Source: Streptomyces sp. NRRL F-5630 (GTDB lineage: Bacteria; Actinomycetota; Actinomycetes; Streptomycetales; Streptomycetaceae). From it: a stretch of DNA of 64,000 nucleotides. Shown here piece by piece: positions 33,860 through 42,742 of this stretch. Both the position numbers and the translations under genes were made by a program. The DNA lies in assembly GCF_000719475.1 (NCBI RefSeq), contig NZ_JOGO01000006.1, positions 98,224 through 162,223 of the forward strand. The letters run 5' to 3'. The stretch's first letter is position 1. Each line of letters starts with the position of its first letter. The notes below the pieces were generated by a model that did not search any database, had not been told where the DNA came from, and saw only the letters and a program-made list of their open reading frames with translations.

Positions 33860-35242
33860 TCAGGCGCGCCGGACGCGGAGGAGAGTCGCGCGCGGCTGGA
33901 GCGTGATGCCGATGCGGGGGCGCGGGTCGGTGCGCCCGGGGACGGCCTCGACGCGCCACTCCCTCACCGTGTTGGCGAGGACGAGGGCGAGTTCGGTGAG
34001 GCTGTAGATGTCGCCGGGGCATTTGCGGTTGCCGATGCCGAAGGGGATGAAGGCGTGCCGGGGGATCTCGGCGGCGCGTTCGGGGAGCCAGCGGTCGGGG
34101 TCGAAGCGGTGCGGCTCGGGGAAGGACCTGGCGTCGTGCTGGAGGGCCCAGGGGCTGTAGAGCACGTCGGTGCCCGCCGGGACGCGATAGCCGCCGAGTT
34201 CGGTGTCGTTCGCGGCCCTGCGGGTGAATATCCAGGCCGCCGGGCGTATCCGGATGGATTCGCTCACGAGATTCCGGGTGAGGGCGAGTTTCGGAAGATC
34301 CTCGAAATCGACGGGGCGGTCCGGCGCGACCGATTCCACCTCCGCGCGCAACCTGCGTTCCCACTCGGGATGCTGGGCGAGGAGGTGAAAGGTCCAGGCG
34401 AGTGTCGCCGCGACATTCTCGGCCGCCGCGACGACAAGGGATACGACGTTGTCGTGAATCTCCTCGTCGGGCAGCGGAGCGCCGTTCTCGTCGGTGGCGT
34501 GAAGCAGTACGGAGAGCAGGTCGGCGTCGGGCGCTGCCTCGCCGATATTCTTCGCGCGCGCCTCCCTCACCAACTGCCGCACAAGAGTGTGCAGTTCCGC
34601 GAGCGCCGCGTTGAAGCGGCGGTTGGCGGGGGTCGGCAGGCGGTGCAGCGGCCCGAAGGAGAGGATCATCCGCTGGTAGAGGCCGCCGAAGACGGTGTGC
34701 AGGGCGTGCGCGATCCGGTCGGCGAGCGCGGAGCCCGTCGCGTCGACCTCCAGGAGGGAGCGGGAGACGATCCGGACGCCGGTGCGGAACATCTCCGCGC
34801 CGACGTCGGTGATCTCCCCGTCCCGCCAGGACCCGGCGGTCCGTACCGCCTCCTCGGTCATGACGCGCGCGTAGGAGGCGATCCGGTCGGGGCGGAAGGC
34901 GGGCTGGATGGTGCGGCGCTGGCGGCGGTGGCGGGGGCCGTTGCTCGTCGCCACCCCCTTGCCGAGGAGGATCTCCAGGGTGTCCCACAGCGGCCCGCCG
35001 ACGGTGAACTCGGGGCGGGTCAGGAGGGTTCCGACGAGGTCGGGGGCGCAGACCGCGAGGACCTGCTTGGGCCCGAGTGCGATCCGGACGATCTCGCCGT
35101 GCGCGCGGAGCCCTTCGAGGAAGGGCAGCGGGCCCCGGGCGAGGGCGGGGGCGTGGCCGAGGAGCGGGAGGGCTCCGGCGGCGAGCGGTGCCGGGCGTGT
35201 GCCGCTCTCGGGGGGCGCGGTGGGGGGCGTACGCGGGCTCAT
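33860..35242 (-). CDS. cyp170: Cytochrome P450, CYP170 type (albaflavenone monooxygenase)
   Basis: 460 residues from ATG 35242, overlapping the terpene synthase stop by four bases (ATGA). The heme loop is FGIGNRKCPGDIYSL with the Cys ligand; the K-helix ExxR is in ESIRIRP; the I-helix reads VVAAAENVAATLAWTF. Length and pairing match CYP170A1, which oxidises epi-isozizaene in two steps to albaflavenone. CYP170A1 also has a second, terpene synthase activity that makes farnesenes; whether this copy keeps it cannot be judged by eye. Confidence 0.88.
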   Translation of the reverse strand: MSPRTPPTAPPESGTRPAPLAAGALPLLGHAPALARGPLPFLEGLRAHGEIVRIALGPKQVLAVCAPDLVGTLLTRPEFTVGGPLWDTLEILLGKGVATSNGPRHRRQRRTIQPAFRPDRIASYARVMTEEAVRTAGSWRDGEITDVGAEMFRTGVRIVSRSLLEVDATGSALADRIAHALHTVFGGLYQRMILSFGPLHRLPTPANRRFNAALAELHTLVRQLVREARAKNIGEAAPDADLLSVLLHATDENGAPLPDEEIHDNVVSLVVAAAENVAATLAWTFHLLAQHPEWERRLRAEVESVAPDRPVDFEDLPKLALTRNLVSESIRIRPAAWIFTRRAANDTELGGYRVPAGTDVLYSPWALQHDARSFPEPHRFDPDRWLPERAAEIPRHAFIPFGIGNRKCPGDIYSLTELALVLANTVREWRVEAVPGRTDPRPRIGITLQPRATLLRVRRA

Positions 35243-36411
35243 ACGGTGCCCTCGCCCTCGTGCGGGCCACGCTGGCGGCCGACCCTGGGGGCCTCGGCGG
35301 GGCGCGCGGCGGGGGTGGTGCGCGCCGGTGCGCCGTCCTGGAGATAAGGGGGGCAGGCGGGGTCGTCCCATTGCTTGACGCGATAGCGACCGGATTCGTG
35401 GTGGAACCAGTAGACGGACGGGAACCAGTTCCGCATGTTGTCCGTGCAGGAAATCAGGGCGGCCCGCGTGCTTTCCTTCCCGGCGCCCTCGCCGTCATCG
35501 TCGTCTTCGGCGAGGGAATCCGCGAGTGCGCGCAACTCCTTTTCCGCCGCGAGGAATGCGGTGACACGTCCCGCGACTTTCTCGCGCACGACGGAAACGG
35601 CTTCCGCGAGTTCCATTCCCTCGTGCCGGATGAGGCTTATCCCGAGATTGTGCAGCTCGTCCCCCGCTATTTCCTTCGGCAGTGAGCAGAGGTCGTTGTA
35701 CCAGGCGGAGAAATCCTGGCAGGCGAGCCCTGCCGTGCGATACGCGGGGCTTTCCCGCACGGCGGCGGGGAGTTCGGTGCCGGCGACGGCTTCGAGGAGG
35801 TCGAGCCAGAGTTCGTGGCCGAAGGTGAGGCGCCGCAGCTCCAGGTACGCGGCGACGGTCGGGACGGTGCGGCTCAGACGGTTGCCGAACTCGTGGTCGT
35901 AGGCGTCGATGACGGGGCTCATGTGGCGGGCGAAGCGGTCGCGCCACGTGGTGGGCATCGGCTCGCCCATCCGCAGCAGGCAGTCCGCGAAGGCCGCCAC
36001 CAGTGGCTCCTCGTGGTGCAGATGGGCGCCGGGGTCGCGCAGCGTGGCGTGCAGGTCCGCGCACAGGCCGCGCCAGGAGGCGGTGCGCGCGTGGGCGACG
36101 TCCCGGTCGTGGCGGTCGTCCCAGGCGAAGAACCAGCTGCTGAAGTCGGCGATGGCGCCGAGCATCGCCTCCGAGGCGCCGAGGTAGTAGCCGGCGACGA
36201 GGTCGGTGTAGCGCAGCTCGTCGGCGAGGGCCTCGGCGGCGGCGGGGGACATGAGCCGTTTCTCCTGGAGCCACAGCTTCGACTTCACCTGAAGCTTTGG
36301 CCAATAATTGTGGAGTCGGCGGGTGAAATCCCTTTCGACTACCGGGAGTTGCAGCGCGGGCGGCACGAGCACCGGCCTGACGGCGGTGGCCCGGGATGAG
36401 AAAGCAGGCAC
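35239..36411 (-). CDS. cyc1: Sesquiterpene cyclase, epi-isozizaene synthase
   Basis: 390 residues from GTG 36411, with AAAGGGG 8 bases upstream. Metal-binding motifs are in the usual places: DDRHD at residues 98-102 (FFAWDDRHDRD) and the NSE triad N239/S243/E247 in YNDLCSLPKE. The block HNYWPKLQVKSKLWLQEKRL and the C-terminal NWFPSVYWFHHESGRY agree with EIZS of S. coelicolor. It cyclises farnesyl diphosphate to epi-isozizaene. Unusual: an acidic insert (AEDDDDGEGAG) before the last helices and a Pro/Arg-rich tail of about 30 residues. Confidence 0.92.
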   Translation of the reverse strand: MPAFSSRATAVRPVLVPPALQLPVVERDFTRRLHNYWPKLQVKSKLWLQEKRLMSPAAAEALADELRYTDLVAGYYLGASEAMLGAIADFSSWFFAWDDRHDRDVAHARTASWRGLCADLHATLRDPGAHLHHEEPLVAAFADCLLRMGEPMPTTWRDRFARHMSPVIDAYDHEFGNRLSRTVPTVAAYLELRRLTFGHELWLDLLEAVAGTELPAAVRESPAYRTAGLACQDFSAWYNDLCSLPKEIAGDELHNLGISLIRHEGMELAEAVSVVREKVAGRVTAFLAAEKELRALADSLAEDDDDGEGAGKESTRAALISCTDNMRNWFPSVYWFHHESGRYRVKQWDDPACPPYLQDGAPARTTPAARPAEAPRVGRQRGPHEGEGTV

Positions 36412-36757
36412 GAGCGAACCCCTTTCGGGAGCCGGACGGGCACGTGCCGGGTCCCCGTCCCCCGGCAAGGCCGCGTCACAAATCGACAGCGCATTCCATT
36501 CAGCCCTATGGAGTGGCGGGAAGGGAATGGATACCGTCGAGGAATCGCTCAGGTGTGCCGACAACCGGCTTGTTTTTGTCCGGAATCCGATCATCTAAGG
36601 CGGTCATATAGCGAATGAATATGCCCTGCCGCCCGTCCTGGGGCGGACGAGCGGCAGGAGACGCCTGAGGTCGTGCCGCGCGCCTTGGGAAACCGCCGGG
36701 CGCACACGCGGGCGCACGAGTGCGGGGGGAGCGCAGACGTGGGGAAAGGTGCGGCGC
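36412..36757. other. Promoter region of the terpene operon
   Basis: No gene is seen in this gap. The stretch 36540-36620 is AT-richer than its surroundings and contains GTCATATAGCGAATGAATAT, which on the minus strand would lie in a promoter position for cyc1. No known operator is recognised. Confidence 0.4.
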
Positions 36758-37390
36758 TCAGTCGTTGGGGACGGTCGCGTAGCGCGGGGTGCCCTCGGCC
36801 ATCTGCTTCAGCGCGTCCTTGCGGTCGCGCTTGGAGAGGCGGTCCAGGTAGAGGTAGCCGTAGAGGTGGTCGGTCTCGTGCTGGAGGCAGCGCGCGAAGT
36901 ACCCGGTGCCGCGCACCTTGATCGCGTTGCCGTGCTCGTCCTGCCCGGTGACCTCGGCGTACTCGGTCCTGGGGGTCGCGGCGTAGGCGCCGGGGACGGA
37001 GAGGCAGCCCTCGTTGGAGTCGTCGAGGGTCCGCAGTTCGGCGGGCAGGTCGCGCAGCTTCGGGTTGCACACGACGCCGACGTGCCGTACGCCCTGGTCG
37101 TCCTGGCAGTCGTAGACGAAGACCTTGAGACCCACGCCGACCTGGTTGGCGGCGAGCCCCACGCCCTCGGCGGCGCGCTGGCTCGCGAACATGTCGTCCA
37201 CGAGCTTCGCCAGCTCGGGCCCGAACTCGGTGACGTCCGCGCACTCCTTGTGCAGCACGGGGTTCCCGACGACGGTGATCGGCAGTACCTCACCGCGCTC
37301 CCGGTAGGCGCTCTCCCGCTCCTCGGTGTCGGCCGTGTCGATCACGTAGCCCTCGTCGTCGACGGGGAGGCCGGTCGTCTGCTGCGCCAT
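36758..37390 (-). CDS. def: Peptide deformylase
   Basis: 210 residues from ATG 37390, with GGAGAAG just upstream. All three motifs are present: [18 protein letters not shown] (metal Cys) and [11 protein letters not shown] (two metal His and catalytic Glu). It removes the formyl group from the first Met of new proteins. An N-terminal extension of about 35 acidic residues precedes the catalytic domain, as in other Streptomyces type I enzymes. It stands as a single gene. Confidence 0.95.
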   Translation of the reverse strand: MAQQTTGLPVDDEGYVIDTADTEERESAYRERGEVLPITVVGNPVLHKECADVTEFGPELAKLVDDMFASQRAAEGVGLAANQVGVGLKVFVYDCQDDQGVRHVGVVCNPKLRDLPAELRTLDDSNEGCLSVPGAYAATPRTEYAEVTGQDEHGNAIKVRGTGYFARCLQHETDHLYGYLYLDRLSKRDRKDALKQMAEGTPRYATVPND

Positions 37391-37599
37391 CTTCTCCGGA
37401 GTGTCCTTTCAGGGAGCCGGCCAACCGACCAGCGGGATCTGCCGATCCACCCTACAGCGGCCGAAAACCTGGAAGCCGCAGCCCCGAAACCCGCCCCGGC
37501 CCCGGAATCAGTCCCGCCGGGACTCCTCCCCGCCGATGGACGCGGGGAGTTCGGGGAGCGGGGTCCGGCGCCGGGGCCCGGACGTCCCGCCCACGGGGC

Positions 37600-38595
37600 T
37601 CAGCAGACCTCCTCCAGGTCCCGCCAGCCCCTCGCCTCCGGCCGGTCGGCCACCCACGTCTCCAGAATCCCCCGCACCAGATCCGCGGGAGCGGCGATGC
37701 CGCACTCCCGCTCCGTCACCCACTGCCCCCCGGCGGTCGCGTGCCCGAGCGGTCCCGGTGCCCCCGGCTCGCTGTGGTCGTGCGGGTCGGCCCGTTCCCC
37801 GTCGCCCGCGTCGCTCTCCATGCGGCTCTCGGAGCAGCTGCGGCAGAGCAGCCGTACCGAGGAGGTCCAGTCCTCGGCCGCGTACCCGGCGTCCGAGGCG
37901 AGCTTCTCCAGGGCGTCGCGGTCGTCCTCGGTGGCCGCGTCGAGCAGCACGACCCACGTCGGCACCGGCGAGGGCGCCCACAGCTCGATCTCGTCGAAGA
38001 CGGGGAAGGTCTGCCCCTCGGGCGTGACCCGCTCCCCGTGCGGCACCCCGTCGTGGAGGACGACCTCGCCCCAGCGCCGTCCCGAGGACGGCAGCGGCAC
38101 CGACAGGACCTTGATCCGCGCGGGATCGATGCGCCTGCCCCAGACGACCTCGGCCTCGCCCTCGGGCGAGAGGCGCAGGGCGGCGCTGCCGAGGCCCATC
38201 CCGGCGGGCGGCTCGGCGGGCGCCGTGTCGTCGGGGAGCCGCAGCCCGTACGCCTGCCAGGCGCGCCGGGCGAGCGGCCAGTCCTGGAGGGCGGTGGCCG
38301 CGATCCCCACGTTCCACCAGTCGGGAGCCCCCGTCGAGCGGTCGAGCAGGGCCACGGCGCGCAGGCCCGTGCTCCGCGCGGCCTCCCAGTCGTGCCGGAA
38401 CTTGTGGAGGAGGGCGAGATTGAACCAGGACTCGGAGAGCCACGGCTCCAGGTCCGCGGCGCGCGTCAGCAGCGCCCCCGCGTCCTCGTACCTGCCGTCG
38501 CCGATCAGGGTGAACGCGCGATCGGTGGCCTGCCGCCAGGAGGCGGAGGGCCGGTGCCGTCCCTTGCCGAAGATCCTCACGATTCCCGCCTGCAT
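37600..38595 (-). CDS. Tetratricopeptide-repeat protein of unknown function
   Basis: 331 residues from ATG 38595 (MQAGIVRIFGKGRHRPS). Three TPR-like helical pairs lie in residues 20-130 (AFTLIGDGRYEDAGALLTRA; ESWFNLALLHKFRHDWEAA; WWNVGIAATALQDWPLARRA). The second half is beta-rich, with a cysteine pair in VRLLCRSCSESR that could bind zinc. It is cytosolic and probably a scaffold or regulator. The gap 38596-38947 downstream of rsrA holds its promoter and the rsrA terminator; no gene is seen there. Confidence 0.8.
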   Translation of the reverse strand: MQAGIVRIFGKGRHRPSASWRQATDRAFTLIGDGRYEDAGALLTRAADLEPWLSESWFNLALLHKFRHDWEAARSTGLRAVALLDRSTGAPDWWNVGIAATALQDWPLARRAWQAYGLRLPDDTAPAEPPAGMGLGSAALRLSPEGEAEVVWGRRIDPARIKVLSVPLPSSGRRWGEVVLHDGVPHGERVTPEGQTFPVFDEIELWAPSPVPTWVVLLDAATEDDRDALEKLASDAGYAAEDWTSSVRLLCRSCSESRMESDAGDGERADPHDHSEPGAPGPLGHATAGGQWVTERECGIAAPADLVRGILETWVADRPEARGWRDLEEVC

Positions 38596-38857
38596 CCCCG
38601 CTGCCGTCGATGGAGGGGCCGCGACCCGCTCTCCCGCCGCGCGGACCCGAGGGCCCCGCCGGCGCCGGGCGAGCCGGGCGCGTCGCGGCTCCCGGCTTCC
38701 GCTCTCGCATCCAACCACGGACCTCCGGGCGCCCGCTCATTACCCATGGGTTACCCCGTCCGGACGCATCCAGACCTGGCCCCGGGGCCGGGGCGCGGAG
38801 GCCCGTGTCCCTCGTACGGGTGAGAGAAGGTACGTACGGTGATGAGCCGGGCACGCA

Positions 38858-38889
38858 GGAGGCCGTGCCCCTCGCGGGACACGGCCTCC
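38858..38889 (-). terminator. Terminator of the sigR-rsrA operon
   Basis: GGAGGCCGTG (38858-38867) pairs perfectly with CACGGCCTCC (38880-38889), loop of 12 bases, 59 bases after the rsrA stop. Confidence 0.8.
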
Positions 38890-38947
38890 GTACAGCTCCG
38901 GGCGGGCGCGCGGGCCCTCCCCCACGGCCTCCGGCCCCCGGGAGCGC

Positions 38948-39268
38948 TCAGCTCTCGCGGACGCCGCTCTCGACCGCGCCGGGCAGCGAGATGTCGTCGT
39001 CGGGCACCGCCTGGCCCGAGCGGATCAGCTCGATCCGTCCGAGCACCTTGGCGCGCAGGTCGGACGGAACGTCGTCCTGTCCGCAGCAGCGCTTGACGAG
39101 CTTCTTGACCGCCTGTTCCAGGCCGTACTTCTCCAGGCAGGGACTGCACTCCTGGAAGTGGTCCTCGTACTTGACGCACTCGGCGTCCGGCAGCTCATGG
39201 TCCAGGACCTCGTACAGGTGGTCGAGGACCTCGCTGCAATCCGTCTCGTGCGGCTCTCCGCAGCTCAT
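38948..39268 (-). CDS. rsrA: Redox-sensing zinc antisigma factor RsrA
   Basis: 106 residues from ATG 39268, overlapping sigR by four bases (ATGA). The ZAS ligands are at the positions known from S. coelicolor RsrA: C3, H7, C11, H37, C41, C44, plus C61-C62. Reduced RsrA binds zinc and holds SigR. Disulfide stress oxidises it, expels zinc and frees SigR. The protein is cytosolic. Confidence 0.95.
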   Translation of the reverse strand: MSCGEPHETDCSEVLDHLYEVLDHELPDAECVKYEDHFQECSPCLEKYGLEQAVKKLVKRCCGQDDVPSDLRAKVLGRIELIRSGQAVPDDDISLPGAVESGVRES

Positions 39269-40113
39269 GAGCCCGAGCCTTTCGCCTCGTCCGGCCCGCC
39301 CGCGCCCGCGGGGACGAGCCCGCGCTCGCGGGCGTAGTCCTCCAGCATGCCGCGCAGCTGGCGGCGGCCGCGGTGCAGCCGGGACATCACCGTACCGATG
39401 GGTGTCCCCATGATGTCCGCGATCTCCTTGTAGGCAAAGCCCTCGACGTCCGCGAGATAGACCGCGATGCGGAACTCCTCGGGGATCGCCTGGAGCGCGG
39501 ACTTGACGTCCGAGTCCGGCAGGTGGTCCAGGGCCTGCGACTCCGCGGAGCGCAGACCGGTGGACATGTGCGACTCGGCACGCGCGAGCTGCCAGTCCTC
39601 GATCTCCTCGGCCGCGCTGCGCTGGGGTTCGCGCTGCTTCTTGCGGTACGAGTTGATGAACGTGTTCGTGAGGATCCGGTACAGCCACGCCTTGAGGTTG
39701 GTGCCTTCACGGAACTGGTGGAAGGAGCCGTACGCCTTCGCGTAGGTCTCCTGCACCAGGTCCTCGGCGTCGGCCGGGTTGCGCGTCATGCGCAGCGCGG
39801 CCGAGTACATCTGGTCGAGGTACGTGAGGGCGTCCCGCTCGAAGCGGGCGCTGCGTTCGGCCGCGCTCTCCTCGGAACGCGTCCCCGCCTCGTCCTCTCC
39901 CGCGTCGGTCCCAGTGACCCGACCCACCTCCTCCGACACCGTGACGGCGTCCGCGAAGGTGCGGGCGCCCGCCTCGGAGAATAGACGACCGGGCGCCTCC
40001 GGGGCCTTCCGGTCGACTCCGGCCACGCCGCCGTTCCCGGTGGTGCGGGCCGCGTGCAGCACGGACCAGTCCAGTCCGTTGCCGCTGCGGCTCGGGCAGA
40101 TCGTCGCTCCCAT
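39265..40113 (-). CDS. sigR: ECF sigma factor SigR, with alternative long and short starts
   Basis: From ATG 40113 ([13 protein letters not shown], with AAGGAAGAGG upstream) the product is 282 residues. From GTG 39927 ([13 protein letters not shown]) it is 220. The core has region 2 ([36 protein letters not shown]) and region 4 ([20 protein letters not shown], then [16 protein letters not shown]). S. coelicolor makes a stable short SigR and an unstable long form from a SigR-dependent promoter, giving feedback. The same two starts and the promoter are present here, so the control loop looks conserved. Targets are thiol-redox and proteolysis genes. Confidence 0.93.
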   Translation of the reverse strand: MGATICPSRSGNGLDWSVLHAARTTGNGGVAGVDRKAPEAPGRLFSEAGARTFADAVTVSEEVGRVTGTDAGEDEAGTRSEESAAERSARFERDALTYLDQMYSAALRMTRNPADAEDLVQETYAKAYGSFHQFREGTNLKAWLYRILTNTFINSYRKKQREPQRSAAEEIEDWQLARAESHMSTGLRSAESQALDHLPDSDVKSALQAIPEEFRIAVYLADVEGFAYKEIADIMGTPIGTVMSRLHRGRRQLRGMLEDYARERGLVPAGAGGPDEAKGSGS

Positions 40114-40161
40114 GCGGGGCCTCTTCCTTTCGTACGCCGGAGGTTCCGGTACGGCTGTCAC

Positions 40162-40187
40162 AACACCGGGCCCGCCCGGCGCATTCC
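40162..40187 (-). promoter_or_regulatory. SigR-dependent promoter (sigRp2 type)
   Basis: On the minus strand GGAAT (40187-40183), an 18-base spacer and GTT (40164-40162) match the SigR consensus GGAAT-N18-GTT exactly. The start site would fall near 40155, upstream of the long-form ATG at 40113, so this promoter yields the long isoform. Confidence 0.85.
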
Positions 40188-40197
40188 CGCGCCCCGC

Positions 40198-40836
40198 TCA
40201 GCCCCGCGCGCGCAGCCAGTCCGCTACCGCCGCTGTGAGCAGACTCACCACCTCGTCCTGCCCGAGGGGCGCCTTCTTCGGCACGTGGAAGGCGTGGTCC
40301 CCGTACGGGACCTCGGTGAGGCCGTACGGGCCAGGGGGGAACTCGGCGGGCCTGCCGAAGGGGTCGTTGCCGCCCTGCACGACGAGCGTGGGCAGCCCGC
40401 TGCCGAGGAGTTCCCCGGCCCGGCTCTTCTCCGGCCTCCCCGGGGGGTGCAGGGGGAAGGAGAGGGCGAGCACGGCGGCGGCGCCGAGGTCCCGGGCGGT
40501 CCGGCACGCGACGCGCGCCCCCGCGGAGCGGCCCCCCGCGACGACGGGGAGGCGGGGCGCGGCGAGCGCGGGCCACAGGGCCGTCCAGGCGGCGTCGAGG
40601 GTGCGGGGGGCGGGGGCGAGCTTCTTGCCCGCCACGCGCCAGGGCTGCTCGACGAGGGCGACCGTCACGCCGTGGGGCGGGAGCGAGGCCGCCAGGGCGG
40701 CGAGGTCGCGGGCCTCGATGCCGCCACCCGCGCCGTGGCCGAGGGCGAGCACGGTGTGCGGCTTCGCCGCGGGGTGCCAGTGGATGCGGGCCGGCCCCTG
40801 CGGGGTGGCCACCAGGTCAGTTGTCACAGTGCGCAT
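40198..40836 (-). CDS. Alpha/beta hydrolase, dienelactone hydrolase/KANL3-like
   Basis: 212 residues from ATG 40836. The nucleophile elbow is VVAGGRSAGARVACR. The acid is in VVQGGNDPFGRPAEF and the His in VPYGDHAFHVPKK. ALGHGAGGGIEARDLAAL gives the oxyanion loop. The substrate is unknown. It ends 11 bases before the SigR promoter, which points away from it. Confidence 0.85.
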   Translation of the reverse strand: MRTVTTDLVATPQGPARIHWHPAAKPHTVLALGHGAGGGIEARDLAALAASLPPHGVTVALVEQPWRVAGKKLAPAPRTLDAAWTALWPALAAPRLPVVAGGRSAGARVACRTARDLGAAAVLALSFPLHPPGRPEKSRAGELLGSGLPTLVVQGGNDPFGRPAEFPPGPYGLTEVPYGDHAFHVPKKAPLGQDEVVSLLTAAVADWLRARG

Positions 40837-40875
40837 TCTCGTAGGGCTCCGGCGCCGCCCCGCTCCTCACACGCC

Positions 40876-40910
40876 CCAGCCCCTCCCGCGGCGGGCAGCG
40901 GAGGGGCTGG
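40876..40910 (-). terminator. Terminator after the SRAP gene
   Basis: CCAGCCCCTC (40876-40885) pairs with GAGGGGCTGG (40901-40910), loop of 15 bases. Confidence 0.75.
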
Positions 40911-40981
40911 ATTCCTCGGGCCTGGAGCGTCGGCCCCGGGAGGTCCGTCCCCGGAGGTGCGTGCCGCAGAGGTGCGTCCCG

Positions 40982-41794
40982 CTAGAACAGCGTCTCCTCC
41001 TCCGGGGCCGGGAGTTCCTTCTCCAGTTCGGGCCCGTTGTTGCGGACGTTGCTCACCGAGGTGCTGACCGGGTAGGCGCGCATCAGGCCCTCCGGGGGCG
41101 GGGCGAGGAGGGACTCGGGATCCGTGTTCGCCGGGTCGAGCCAGGCGTCCCAGCGGTCGGGAGTGAGCATGAGGGGCATCCGGGGATGGATGTCGGCGAG
41201 GGAGCGGGGGCCCTCCGCCGGGGGTACCGCGAGCGGCGCCGTCTCCGCCTCCGTCGTGAGGACGGTGCAGGTGGCCCACCAGGCCTGCGGGTGGTCGTCG
41301 GGGAGCGTGCGGTCGCGCCAGAACTCGTACAGCCCGGCCATCGCGAAGACGGAGCCGTCGGCCGGGGTGACGAAGTAGGGCTGCTTGCGGGGCCGTTTGC
41401 GGCGGCCCTCCTCCTCCAGGCGCCGCTCGTCCTTGCCCGTGACCCACTCGTAGTAGCCGTCGGCGGGGAGCAGGCAGCGGCGGGCGGCGAAGGCGCGGCG
41501 GTAGGAGGGCTTCTCGTGGACGGTCTCGGCGCGCGCGTTGATCATGCGGGCGGCGCCCTCGGGGCTCTTGGCCCAGGAGGGCACGAGGCCCCACTTGAGG
41601 GGGCGGAGCTGGCGAACCGGCCGCCCGTCCCCCGCGTCCTGTCCCTTGAGCGGCCGGTCGAGGATCGCGGGGACGAGCTTCGTCGGGGCCACGTTCCAGT
41701 CGGGAGCCAGGGTCTCGCTCGGCTCCCACTTCTCGACGCCGAAGAGCGAGACGAGATCCTCGGGGGCACGAGAGGCCGCATACCGTCCACACAT
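40982..41794 (-). CDS. SRAP/HMCES family DNA-protein crosslink protein (YedK-like)
   Basis: 270 residues from ATG 41794. It begins MCGRYAASRAPE, with the catalytic Cys2 freed by Met removal. The other active-site residues are in RMINARAETVHEKPSYRRAF (Asn, Glu) and IHPRMPLML (His). SRAP proteins link covalently to abasic sites in single-stranded DNA and shield them. A Lys/Arg-rich insert (RRLEEEGRRKRPRKQ) lies before the central strand. It diverges from the M50 peptidase gene with only 48 bases between. Confidence 0.93.
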   Translation of the reverse strand: MCGRYAASRAPEDLVSLFGVEKWEPSETLAPDWNVAPTKLVPAILDRPLKGQDAGDGRPVRQLRPLKWGLVPSWAKSPEGAARMINARAETVHEKPSYRRAFAARRCLLPADGYYEWVTGKDERRLEEEGRRKRPRKQPYFVTPADGSVFAMAGLYEFWRDRTLPDDHPQAWWATCTVLTTEAETAPLAVPPAEGPRSLADIHPRMPLMLTPDRWDAWLDPANTDPESLLAPPPEGLMRAYPVSTSVSNVRNNGPELEKELPAPEEETLF

Positions 41795-41842
41795 GACCTT
41801 CAGCCTGCCACGTCCACCCCCGACCCGAGGAGCCTTCGCCTC

Positions 41843-42556
41843 ATGCACCCCACCGATCTCCCCGGACTCTGGCACCGCGTCTTCGGCAGCCAGCCCTCCC
41901 CCGAGCGCTGGGTCGTCCTCGTCGCGCTGCTGCTCGCGCTCGTGTGCGTCGGTCCGCGCCCGCTGTGGCACCTGACCCGGAACGCCGTGACGATCGCGCA
42001 CGAGGGCGGGCACGGGCTCGTCGCGCTCCTGACCGGGCGGCGCCTGGAGGGCATCCGGCTGCATTCGGACACCTCCGGGCTCACCGTGAGCCGCGGGAAG
42101 CCGAGCGGGCCCGGCATGATCCTCACCGCGGCGGCCGGGTACGTCGCCCCCTCGCTCCTCGGCCTCGGCGGCGCCTGGCTGCTCGCCGCGCACCACATCA
42201 CGCTCCTGCTGTGGGCGGCGACGGCGCTCCTCCTGCTCCTGCTGATCATGGTCCGCAACGCCTACGGGATCTTCACGGTGCTCGTCACAGGGGCCGCCTT
42301 CGTCCTCGTCTCCTGGCTCACCGGGCCGCAGGCGCAGTCCTTCTTCGCCTACACCGCGGTGTGGTTCCTGCTGCTCGGCGGGGTGCGCCCGGTCTTCGAG
42401 CTCCAGGGCAAACGGCGCCGCGGGGGCGCCTACGACTCCGACCCCGACCAGTTGGCGCGGCTGACCCACGTGCCCGCCGGGCTGTGGCTGCTCCTCTTCT
42501 TCGCGGTCTCGCTCGGCTCGCTCGTCGCGGGCGGACGGTGGCTGCTCGGGCTGTGA
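41843..42556 (+). CDS. M50B-type membrane metallopeptidase
   Basis: 237 residues from ATG 41843, with GAGGAG 10 bases upstream. The zinc motif HEGGH is at residues 53-57 within the second membrane segment (AVTIAHEGGHGLVALLTGRR). At least five membrane segments follow. The third ligand may be in VFELQG or the downstream Asp/Glu residues; I cannot fix it by eye. Proteins of this short type occur widely in actinobacteria and the substrate is unknown. Confidence 0.88.
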   Translation: MHPTDLPGLWHRVFGSQPSPERWVVLVALLLALVCVGPRPLWHLTRNAVTIAHEGGHGLVALLTGRRLEGIRLHSDTSGLTVSRGKPSGPGMILTAAAGYVAPSLLGLGGAWLLAAHHITLLLWAATALLLLLLIMVRNAYGIFTVLVTGAAFVLVSWLTGPQAQSFFAYTAVWFLLLGGVRPVFELQGKRRRGGAYDSDPDQLARLTHVPAGLWLLLFFAVSLGSLVAGGRWLLGL

Positions 42557-42742
42557 GGCCCTCGCGGGAGGCGCCCGGGTCGTACGCGCCGGTGCGTGTC
42601 CACCGGCGTGCGCGGTCCCCTCGTGCGGGTGAAACCGTCCCCTCGGGTCCCGCCCGTCCCCCCTACCACGCCCCTGTTTCGGACTGGTTTCGGCGCATTT
42701 GGACAGGATCGTGGATCACCCTGAGCGACTAGAGTGAGGGTC

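Noticed and set aside
42734..42742. Earlier start for aroA at 42734
   Set aside because: The GTGAGGG segment there serves as the ribosome site for ATG 42743; starting inside it would remove the site.
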